From REEB95 sp050729835 (GTDB lineage Bacteria > Pseudomonadota > Alphaproteobacteria > ATCC43930 > CGMCC-115725), in the NCBI GenBank assembly GCA_050729835.1, contig JBOHLS010000007.1, forward strand, positions 1-64,000: 64,000 bases of DNA, in the 5' to 3' direction. The position numbers were made by a program, and so were the translations under genes. This document shows positions 57,125 through 64,000 of the stretch, one piece after another. Numbering within the stretch: position 1 is the first letter of the stretch; each line of letters opens with the position of its first letter. The notes beneath the pieces are model-generated. The model searched no databases. It was not told the origin of the DNA and saw only the letters and a program-made list of their open reading frames with translations.

Positions 57125-60100
57125 CTATTCGGCCGGTCCCGGCCGCAAGCGCCGCTGCGCCGCCGCCTTCAGCAGGTGCATCACCGGCGGCCGTTCGCGC
57201 TTGTGCACGAGCAAGCCGACCACGACCGGCATCGCCAGCAGCACAAGCGGCAGCTGCACCATGATGCCGGCGATGATCGCGATCGCCAGCGGCTGCAGCA
57301 TCTGGTCGCCCGAACCACTGATCGCCGCCCCCAGCGGCAACAACGCCAAGATCATCGCCAACGTACTCATCGCGATCGGCCGGAACCGGTTGAGCGCCGC
57401 CTCGTAGATTGCCTGGCGCGACGGCATGGTTTTCTCGAGCATCTGATATTCCGAGAATAGGAATATCGCCATCTCGGTCGATATGCCGATGATCATCACC
57501 ATGCCCATCATCGCCGTGATGTTGAGCTCGACGCCGGTGATCCATAGTCCGACGAAGACCGCGCAGGTCGAGATCAACGAGCTGACGATGATGATCACCG
57601 GGATCGTGAGCCGCTCGTAGAGGAAGAGCAGCAGAATGAACTCAGCCAACACCGCGGCCGCGGCGACCTTGAACATGCCTTTAACCGCCAGCTGCTGCTG
57701 CTTGTACTCGCCGCCGAGGTCGTAATAGACGCCCTGCGGAATGAGGCCCGGCCGCTCCAGAACCTTCTTCACCGACGCGACCACCGAGCCGAGATCATGC
57801 GTGCCGTTGATGTCGGCAGTCACCGGAACGATCTGTGCCAGGTTTTCGCGAACCAGTTGGGGATCGCTGCCGATAAAGTCGAACTTGGCGACCGCATTGA
57901 GCGGGAAGATACGCCCATTCGGTCCATGGATCGGCAGGGCCTCGAGATCGCGACGATAAACCCTGCCGATCGGCGGATGGGCCCAGAGCCGGACTCCGAC
58001 ATCCTCGATCGATCCCAGATAGGTGGTCGCCACCGTCCCTTCGATGTAACGGTCGACCTGATCTTTGACGTCGGCCACCGTGACACCCTGAGCCGCCGCC
58101 GCCGCCGGATCGACATGGAGTATCAACGCAACGCCGGTCGAATCGAGACCGTTGTCAACCGACGAGGGGTCGACGCCTGGAACCTTGGAGATCGCGTCGG
58201 AAACCTTGTTGGCGACATCGGTCAGGACTCGCGGATCCTTGGCGCTCAAGTTGATGACGATGGGCTGCCGGCGGCCCACCATGTCGCCGATCATGTCGCC
58301 GAGCAGCTGATGGGTGTCGAATTGGACACCCGGGACCTTGCTGTTGATCTCGTCGGTGATGCTGTCCATCACCTTCCAGATGCTCGGGCGCTTCGACGGC
58401 GGGATCAGGCGAACGAAGAAGTCGCCCTGGAAGGCCAAGTTCAAGTCGCCGCCCAGGCCGGCGCCGGTACGGCGCGAGTAGGTATAGACGTACGGATTCT
58501 TCTTGAGGATCGCCTCGATCTGCTCTAGCTGACGGTTGGTTTCGATAAGCGACGTGCCTGCATTGGTTTGATAGTCGAGCACGAAGCCGCCTTCGTCCAT
58601 CTTGGGCAGGAAGCCGGTGCCGACATTGGCATAGCCGATATAGCCGATGACCAGCAGAGCGCCAATGCCCACGGCGATCAGCCAGGGACGCGTGAACAAG
58701 GTGTTGAGCGCCCGCTTATGGGTGCGCTTGGTCCACGTCTCCTTGCCGTGCGACGGATCGTGCCATTTTTGGAAATCGATGATTCCGTGCGCGAGTAGTG
58801 GCACGACTAGCGCCGTCAAAGCGTAAGAGATGACCAACGACGACGCCATCGTGATCGACAGGAACTTGAAGAACGCGCCGGTCACGCCGTCGAGGAAGGC
58901 TAGCGGGATGAACATGATGATCGTCGCAAGCGACGATCCGGTCAGCGGCGCCAGAAACTCCTTCGCCGAACCGATCACCGCCCGTTGCGGCTCGGCAATG
59001 CCGGGCACGCCGCAGCGTCGCGCGATCTGTTCGATCATGACGATGACGTCGTCGATCAACAGACCGATCGCGGCGGCGATGCCGCCCAGCGTCATGATGT
59101 TGAAGGTCATGCCGAACGCCGAAAGCAGGACGCAAGTGACCAACACCGACATCACCACGACGATGATCGCCACCGAAGCCGCTCGCCAGTTGCGCAGGAA
59201 GCCCAGGATGACACAGCCGGCGAACACCAACCCGATCAGGATGGCTTCTTCAACCGCCTCGATCGAGGAGTGAACCAACTCGGTCTGGTCGTACCATTTG
59301 TAGAGATGGATCGCCTTGGGCTGGGTCTTCATGAATTCGGCCAGCTGCGCTTGGACCTCTTTGGCCAAGCTGATGGAGTCGGCGGTGTTCTGTTGATAGA
59401 CGTCGAAGGTGACGGCCGGCTGGCCGTTGTCGTTGACCAACAGAAATTGCGGCTCCGAGCCCATCTTCACGGTGGCGATATCGCCGAGCCGAACGACGCC
59501 GTTCTGGCCTGTGTGCAGAGTCACGTTCTTCACCGAATCGACGGATTTGAAGGAACCGTCGGCGATCGTCAAATAGAGTAGGTAATTGTCCTGGAACTGT
59601 CCGACTGCATTCAACGTATTGGTGTTGGAGATCGCGTTTTGGATATCCGTCATGGTCAATCCGTAATTACGCAGTTTCTGCGGATTGACGTAGACTTGAA
59701 CTTCGGGCTGCTTGCCGCCGAGGACGCCAACTCTGGCGATACCCGGAATGCCGTCGAGCAGCGGCGTGATCTGATACTTGGCGATCTGACGCAGGTCGGA
59801 CGACGACACCTTGTTCGAGATCAATGCATAGGACACGAACGGCATGAGCTTTGTCGGGCTCATCTGCAACACTTCGTAGCTCGTACCCGTCGGCAGATCG
59901 GGCAATTTCTGGGCGAATGCGCCCTGAACGCCGTTCAGCGCGCGGTTCATGTCCCAGCCCCAGGGGAAATCGACGAAGATTTCCGCAGAGCCGCGCGTCG
60001 TGGTCGATTCCACATCTGTCGCGCCAGGCACTGCCCGCGCGACCTCTTCAAGGGGTTCGGTTACGTCAATCAGCATTTGCTGCGACGGCATGCTGCCGCT

Positions 60101-60250
60101 GTCGACCTCGACGCGGATGCGCGGGAAGCTGACGACCGGAAAAAGCCCGATCGGCAGCGTAATGCCCGCGAATACCCCCGCCAACGTCAGCGCGAACGCG
60201 ACGAAGATCAGGGAGCGGCGGTGCCGCTCAATCCAGTCGATAAAATTCAT
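57125..60250 (-). CDS. RND efflux pump, inner-membrane transporter
   Basis: 1041 residues, normal for RND pumps: about twelve helices in two six-helix halves, each with a large periplasmic loop. TM4 reads GGIAAAIGLLIDDVIVMIEQ with the paired Asp residues that carry protons in AcrB-type exporters (CzcA types have a different TM4), so a drug/hydrophobic substrate class is more likely than metals, though the exact substrate is unknown. ATG at 60250 overlaps the adaptor stop (ATGA). Confidence 0.9.
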   Translation of the reverse strand: MNFIDWIERHRRSLIFVAFALTLAGVFAGITLPIGLFPVVSFPRIRVEVDSGSMPSQQMLIDVTEPLEEVARAVPGATDVESTTTRGSAEIFVDFPWGWDMNRALNGVQGAFAQKLPDLPTGTSYEVLQMSPTKLMPFVSYALISNKVSSSDLRQIAKYQITPLLDGIPGIARVGVLGGKQPEVQVYVNPQKLRNYGLTMTDIQNAISNTNTLNAVGQFQDNYLLYLTIADGSFKSVDSVKNVTLHTGQNGVVRLGDIATVKMGSEPQFLLVNDNGQPAVTFDVYQQNTADSISLAKEVQAQLAEFMKTQPKAIHLYKWYDQTELVHSSIEAVEEAILIGLVFAGCVILGFLRNWRAASVAIIVVVMSVLVTCVLLSAFGMTFNIMTLGGIAAAIGLLIDDVIVMIEQIARRCGVPGIAEPQRAVIGSAKEFLAPLTGSSLATIIMFIPLAFLDGVTGAFFKFLSITMASSLVISYALTALVVPLLAHGIIDFQKWHDPSHGKETWTKRTHKRALNTLFTRPWLIAVGIGALLVIGYIGYANVGTGFLPKMDEGGFVLDYQTNAGTSLIETNRQLEQIEAILKKNPYVYTYSRRTGAGLGGDLNLAFQGDFFVRLIPPSKRPSIWKVMDSITDEINSKVPGVQFDTHQLLGDMIGDMVGRRQPIVINLSAKDPRVLTDVANKVSDAISKVPGVDPSSVDNGLDSTGVALILHVDPAAAAAQGVTVADVKDQVDRYIEGTVATTYLGSIEDVGVRLWAHPPIGRVYRRDLEALPIHGPNGRIFPLNAVAKFDFIGSDPQLVRENLAQIVPVTADINGTHDLGSVVASVKKVLERPGLIPQGVYYDLGGEYKQQQLAVKGMFKVAAAAVLAEFILLLFLYERLTIPVIIIVSSLISTCAVFVGLWITGVELNITAMMGMVMIIGISTEMAIFLFSEYQMLEKTMPSRQAIYEAALNRFRPIAMSTLAMILALLPLGAAISGSGDQMLQPLAIAIIAGIMVQLPLVLLAMPVVVGLLVHKRERPPVMHLLKAAAQRRLRPGPAE

Positions 60251-61281
60251 TTTCCGGCGACTCCCTTCGAGGCAGTCCCCCCGGTGTCGGCGATTCGAAG
60301 CTTCGTCCCGTCGTCGAGCTGCATGCCGCCTTCCACCACGACCGGCGCCTTGGGATCCAAATCATCGCCCGAGATCACATCCTGGTTACCATCGCTGGCG
60401 AGCACCTGCACCGCGACCTGTTTCGCCACCATCTTTTCGGCCTGCATGACATAGCTACCGCCGTCGTCCAGGTCGACCATGATGGCTGCGTGCGGCACGA
60501 CGAAGCCCGATTGCTGACCGACCGTGATGGTGGCGCGCACCATCTCGTTGACCAGCAGCTTGCCCGTCGGAAATTTAATTTCCGCCGGCACCAGCCCGGT
60601 TTCGGCGTTGATCACGGCCCCGCGCACCGCGACCTTGCCCTGCACCGCCGCGCCCGAGGCGCTGAACGGCGTCAGCGTGACGGCGTCGCCGGATTTCACC
60701 GACAGCGCCTGCCCCGGATCGATGCCGACCTTGACGACGAGACCGTCCGGCTTGGCGATCTCGAGCAGCGGATCGCCGTGCGAGACGATGGCGCCCTGCG
60801 CCGCATCGACCTTGAGGACGATCGCGTCGTATGGCGCCTTGAACGTCCGTGGACCGCTGGCGCCTTCCTCCTCGAGGACGGCGAGATCGGATTCGGCCTT
60901 GGCGAGATCGCTGGCGGTCGCCAAGTGCGCCTTCGCCAGTTGGCGCGTCCGTATGGCGGTATCCTTGGCCAGCTTGTAGGCGGCCCTGGTATCGGGACCC
61001 GGGACCACGGTGACCAGCGGCGTGCCTTTGGTGACTTCCTGACCGGTCTGCACGGCGACGGTCTCGACCCGCGCGCCAAAGGGCGCGGTGATAGCCTCGC
61101 GCGCGGTTGCCGACGGCTCGACCTGGCCGAAGGCGGTCACGTTGGTCGGCAGGCTGCCTTGCTTCATCGCCGTCAGCTTGACCAGGGCGCTCGAATTGTC
61201 GTTGTCGTCGGCCCGCGCGGCGGCGGTCGCCATGACGAGGCACGATGCGAGAGCGAGCGCAGAGAGTTTCCGGAAATTCAT
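60247..61281 (-). CDS. RND efflux adaptor (membrane fusion protein)
   Basis: 344 residues. A signal peptide (ALALASCLVMATAAARAD) then barrel-sandwich motifs: APFGARVETVAVQTGQEVTK and FKAPYDAIVLKVDAAQGAIV, the lipoyl-like halves flanking a short helical hairpin with LAKAHLATASDLAKAESDLA. It bridges the pump and the outer-membrane protein. ATG at 61281 overlaps the outer-membrane gene stop (ATGA). Confidence 0.9.
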   Translation of the reverse strand: MNFRKLSALALASCLVMATAAARADDNDNSSALVKLTAMKQGSLPTNVTAFGQVEPSATAREAITAPFGARVETVAVQTGQEVTKGTPLVTVVPGPDTRAAYKLAKDTAIRTRQLAKAHLATASDLAKAESDLAVLEEEGASGPRTFKAPYDAIVLKVDAAQGAIVSHGDPLLEIAKPDGLVVKVGIDPGQALSVKSGDAVTLTPFSASGAAVQGKVAVRGAVINAETGLVPAEIKFPTGKLLVNEMVRATITVGQQSGFVVPHAAIMVDLDDGGSYVMQAEKMVAKQVAVQVLASDGNQDVISGDDLDPKAPVVVEGGMQLDDGTKLRIADTGGTASKGVAGK

Positions 61282-62645
61282 GATCGTACCTCCTGGTCCG
61301 GACGGGTAATCAACGTGGGTGGGAAGCCGACGCCGAGCTCGACCGACAGGCCGAGCGAGTCCTCTTGCAGCGCCCGCTCGTAATCGATGACGTCGACCTC
61401 GCGGTCGAGCGCCGTGGACTGATAATCCGAGAGCGCGCGCTGATCGATGTTGCCCTGGTGGTAGGCGCGCTCGGCCGCGTCGAGCACCGATCGCGCCGAG
61501 GTCAAGGCCTTGCGCGCTTCGGCGAGATTGGCCGCGGCCGTCCGCGCCTGGATCAGTAGGCCGCGCGCGGTGCCCTCGGCGTCGTCGAGCCGCGATTGGT
61601 ATTCGGCGTGGAGCTGGAGCCGGGTTGCCCGGGTCGACGCGATTTTCGCCTGGTTGCGGTTGAAGATCGGCAGGTCGAAGGTGATCTGCGGCCCGGCCGA
61701 GACGACCTCCGAGGTATCGGAGCCGCCGGCGCCGCCCAGGCTGAACGCCGGGAACTGGCTGAGGATGGCGACCCGTATGTCTTCCTCGGCCGCATTATAG
61801 CCGAGCTTCAGCGCGACCAGATCGGGCCGCCGGCTCGGCAGCGAGACGATCAGCGGATCGATCGTGTCCGGCAGCTTCACCTCCTCCGGCTCGGCGATGG
61901 CGAAGCGCGCGGTCGGCTGGAGGCCGAGCAGGGAATCGAGATCCTGCCAGTCCTTGACCTCCTGGAGCTGCACGGCGGCCAGATCGTGTTGCGCGGTAGC
62001 CAGGGAAGCGAGCAGCGGCGACGCGGTGGTCAGGTCGAGATTGCCGGCCTGGGTGGCCTGCTGCACGTCCTTGATCTCGCTCTTCAGCATGACGAGATCG
62101 TGCACGCGCAGCGCGATTTCGCGGTCCTCGGCGTTGAGGGCGATGGCGTCCATGCGGGCCTTCTGGGCGACCTGCCATTCGTCCCAGATCGCATCGGCGC
62201 CGACCTGCTTGAAGCGCGATTCCGCGGCGGCGACGCGCGGCGAATAGGTGATGATCGACACGATGTCCTGCGAGATCGACGCCGTCAGCGCATCGGCAAT
62301 CGCGCCGGCCGCCGGCGGCGCGTAGATCAGGGACGCGTAACCCAAGCTGACCGACGGGTTCGGCAGGATCTCCTCGGTGAGCACGTCGGCATGGGCGGAT
62401 TCGATCTTGGCGCGTTGCGAGGCGAGATCGGGATCGTTGAGCACCGCGAGCAACCCGACCTGATCGGGCGCGATCGGCTTCGCCGGATCGACCTTGCTCT
62501 GAGCGGGTATGGCGAGGTTGAGCTGCGTGAGGTTGGAAACCAGACTGGCATGCTCGGGCAGCGGCAACGGCTTATAGGTCGCGCACCCGGCAAGGCCGAC
62601 GGCGAGCCCCACCACGCCCAATCGAAGCCAGCGACGCCCGCTCAT
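61278..62645 (-). CDS. RND efflux outer-membrane lipoprotein, TolC family
   Basis: 455 residues. A lipobox VGLAVGLAGC and CATYKPLP start the mature protein. AESRFKQVGADAIWDEWQVA and QLHAEYQSRLDDAEGTARGL plus DYQSTALDREVDVIDYERAL are the helical repeats of TolC-type efflux proteins. First gene of the operon; ATG at 62645. A 17-bp inverted repeat at 62813 is a candidate operator for it. Confidence 0.85.
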   Translation of the reverse strand: MSGRRWLRLGVVGLAVGLAGCATYKPLPLPEHASLVSNLTQLNLAIPAQSKVDPAKPIAPDQVGLLAVLNDPDLASQRAKIESAHADVLTEEILPNPSVSLGYASLIYAPPAAGAIADALTASISQDIVSIITYSPRVAAAESRFKQVGADAIWDEWQVAQKARMDAIALNAEDREIALRVHDLVMLKSEIKDVQQATQAGNLDLTTASPLLASLATAQHDLAAVQLQEVKDWQDLDSLLGLQPTARFAIAEPEEVKLPDTIDPLIVSLPSRRPDLVALKLGYNAAEEDIRVAILSQFPAFSLGGAGGSDTSEVVSAGPQITFDLPIFNRNQAKIASTRATRLQLHAEYQSRLDDAEGTARGLLIQARTAAANLAEARKALTSARSVLDAAERAYHQGNIDQRALSDYQSTALDREVDVIDYERALQEDSLGLSVELGVGFPPTLITRPDQEVRS

Positions 62646-62812
62646 GGCGTCCTTCCTTCGGCACTGCGCGCCAGCACCCGCCGTACTTGATTGGCGGCAC
62701 CGAACATCATACTCGAACGATTCGCGCACTCGTCCCTTCGGGCGCGTGCGGCCGACGCAACGGCCATGTCTCCTCCCCTGAGCGTGGTGTATCCACGCCT
62801 GTTTATTGGCCT

Positions 62813-62829
62813 TGGTATACATTATGCCA
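62813..62829. promoter_or_regulatory. Inverted repeat, candidate operator of the RND operon
   Basis: TGGTATA-CAT-TATGCCA, arms matching at six of seven positions, 168 bases upstream of the outer-membrane gene start. On the minus strand it overlaps a possible promoter, TTGGCA with TATACC 18 bases later. No regulator gene is adjacent in this window. Confidence 0.4.
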
Positions 62830-63204
62830 TAGCACTTTGCCAATGGCCCGATAAGCACTTCCTTCGGGAATTCTCACCGTTGTGGATCGTCTCCAGGCCA
62901 CGGAAACCGCCACGGTTGTGCCGGCCGCCGCCGTTTACGCCAGAGTATATTCGCCGAAGCCTACCGTCACTTGACGCGGCGGTGAAATCATTTTCACCCA
63001 AAGACGTTGCAGCGCCGGACGATTTTTGTCGCCCCGGTTGCTTGGGCTGGCCAGGTGAAAAGCGCTCAGCCGTCATTGTGAAGAGGTCGACAGCAATCCG
63101 CTCCCCTCCCATTCCCTCCCCCCTCGAGGGAGAGGGAGAGGGAGAGGGTACCTTTCTGGATCGCGGGGCGGGACCTTTTTGACCGCTTATCCTTCGCAGC
63201 CGCA
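62830..63204. repeat. Intergenic region with a purine-rich repeat block
   Basis: No convincing gene. Between 63102 and 63148 there is a C-rich run followed by CTCGAG and a GGGAGA run; the two can pair (CCCTC/GAGGG), a short dispersed type of intergenic repeat. The rest is unremarkable. Confidence 0.4.
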
Positions 63205-63237
63205 AAAGAAAACGGCCCGGCAACAGGTGCCGGGCCG
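63205..63237 (-). terminator. Intrinsic terminator of the OmpA-family gene
   Basis: CGGCCCGGCA (63213-63222) and TGCCGGGCCG (63228-63237) form a 10-bp stem with a five-base loop; on the minus strand it is followed by TTTTCTTTTG (63203-63212), the T-run of a rho-independent terminator. It lies 81 bases after the stop of the OmpA gene. Confidence 0.8.
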
Positions 63238-63317
63238 CAGAATTATGAACTTGGAGATGAACGCCGCTAATCGAACAACCGCAGACCAGCCACGACGTTC
63301 ACCCAGATCGCCTTGCC

Positions 63318-64000
63318 TCAGCTCATCGAGCCCGGCCCGATGAGCACTACGGCACGACGGTTGCGCGGCTCACGCACGCCATCCGGAGTCGGCACCGCCG
63401 GATGCGTCTTGCCGAAGGCCTGGATGCTGATGCGCTTCGCCGAGATACCGTCGGCGACGAGCGCGGCCCGCACGGCCTCGGCGCGCCGCTTTGACAGGCC
63501 GAGGTTGTACTGCGCAGTGCCCGCCAGGTCAGTATACCCGTCGACCACGAGCCGCGCCGTGCCGTGCTTGGCAGCAGCGGCGGCCTCACCGACGATCTGG
63601 CGTGCGTCACCCGTCAGATCGGCCTTGTTGAACTCGAAATAGACGGTGTAGTTCGACGCGCCGACTGCCGCATAATGACCCGTGCCACAGGGATTTCCCG
63701 CTGCCGAGCCGACGGGAACCGCCCACTCGCCGTTCGTCCCGGGTCCCGCAACCGGGCAATACACACCAAGGGCCGCCCGCTTGCCTTCATAGGCATAGAC
63801 GGCATGGGTCACGTTGCTGACATCGCCCGAGTGTGTCGTGCCGACATGGGTGTTGACGTAGGCGATGTGCTTCTGCGTCCCGATGTCGTAGGCGTCGAAG
63901 CCGCTGCCGCCGAACGTATAGACGATGCCGAGCTTGTCATCGACCGAGAGCTGATCCTTGCCCGACGACGCGGGCAGCCTCTTGACCTCCTGCATCGTGT
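63318..64000 (-). CDS. OmpA-family outer-membrane protein, C-terminal part
   Basis: The frame runs to the right edge, so the start is outside or at an ATG at 63995; about 225 residues are visible. The C-terminal domain (about 115-220) is OmpA-like: YFEFNKADLTGDARQIVGEA, VVDGYTDLAGTAQYNLGLSK and RNRRAVVLIGPG, which binds peptidoglycan. The preceding region (FGGSGFDAYDIGTQKHIAYV, VTHAVYAYEGKRAALGVY) I do not recognise. Followed by a strong terminator, so it is the last gene of its unit. Confidence 0.8.
   Translation of the reverse strand, partial: TMQEVKRLPASSGKDQLSVDDKLGIVYTFGGSGFDAYDIGTQKHIAYVNTHVGTTHSGDVSNVTHAVYAYEGKRAALGVYCPVAGPGTNGEWAVPVGSAAGNPCGTGHYAAVGASNYTVYFEFNKADLTGDARQIVGEAAAAAKHGTARLVVDGYTDLAGTAQYNLGLSKRRAEAVRAALVADGISAKRISIQAFGKTHPAVPTPDGVREPRNRRAVVLIGPGSMS

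Noticed and set aside
63102..63148. Possible CRISPR-like repeats near the right end
   Set aside because: Simple C-rich and purine-rich runs with no regular spacer pattern.

Overview
The window is about 64 kb of GC-rich DNA. The protein sequences and the short intergenic palindromic repeats (an alphaproteobacterial CGTCATTGCG-type unit, a TCGAAG...CTCAGGATGAGG-type unit) suggest an alphaproteobacterium, perhaps near Rhodospirillales, Acetobacteraceae or Reyranella. I cannot place it more precisely from sequence alone. No rRNA, tRNA, CRISPR array, transposase or prophage was seen.

Left flank (1-12.5 kb), housekeeping and metabolic genes: the end of an acetamidase/formamidase gene, a decayed aromatic-acid-type MFS transporter, a PP-loop ATPase related to diphthine ammonia ligase, an acyl-CoA thioesterase, parE (topoisomerase IV subunit B), an alpha/beta hydrolase, a DEAD-box RNA helicase, a stand-alone Lrp-type RAM domain, a ferredoxin reductase plus Rieske ferredoxin pair, a GT87-like membrane glycosyltransferase, a small lipoprotein, a PAS_5-like protein and a small unknown protein.

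Centre (12.5-55.3 kb), a nearly complete flagellar gene island, almost all on the minus strand. In transcription order from the right: (i) a tPilZ-like gene, then fliE-F-G-K-M-N, a fliQ, flhA, fliA (sigma-28), motA-like, motB-like, a small membrane protein, fliH-I-J; (ii) fliL-O-P-Q-R-flhB; (iii) flgA-flgN on the plus strand; (iv) flgB-C-D-E-F-G-H-I-J, an unknown gene, flgK-L; (v) a glycosylation block of one 1274-residue multidomain transferase followed by rmlC-rmlD-rmlA; (vi) fliC, fliD, fliS, flgM; (vii) a two-HTH Xre regulator with a degenerate S24/LexA-like C-terminal half. Genes overlap by ATGA or TAATG junctions, indicating tight operons. The island encodes the rotor, export gate and ATPase, rod, hook, rings, cap, filament, a stator and the FliA/FlgM checkpoint; no chemotaxis genes are present. 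FliD, FliS, FliA and FlgM are typical of beta/gamma-type flagella and are absent from the classical Caulobacter/Rhizobium type, so the island may be of transferred type.

The most unusual signals: (a) an almost invariant 20-bp AT-rich element, TTGCCAAAAATAGGAAAATC, lies just upstream of the Xre regulator, of the giant glycosyltransferase and of fliL, with weaker relatives upstream of rhlE, flgB and the tPilZ gene; it is a candidate operator for the Xre regulator. (b) A sulfotransferase/GT2/GT2/GT4-like fusion with rmlCDA between flagellin and hook-junction genes suggests a flagellin glycosylation island. (c) Two fliQ genes are present.

Right flank (55.3-64 kb): a P-loop kinase/nucleotidyltransferase fusion, a PepSY-like periplasmic protein, a tripartite RND efflux system (inner-membrane pump, adaptor, outer-membrane lipoprotein) with a candidate operator upstream, and the 3' part of an OmpA-family gene.
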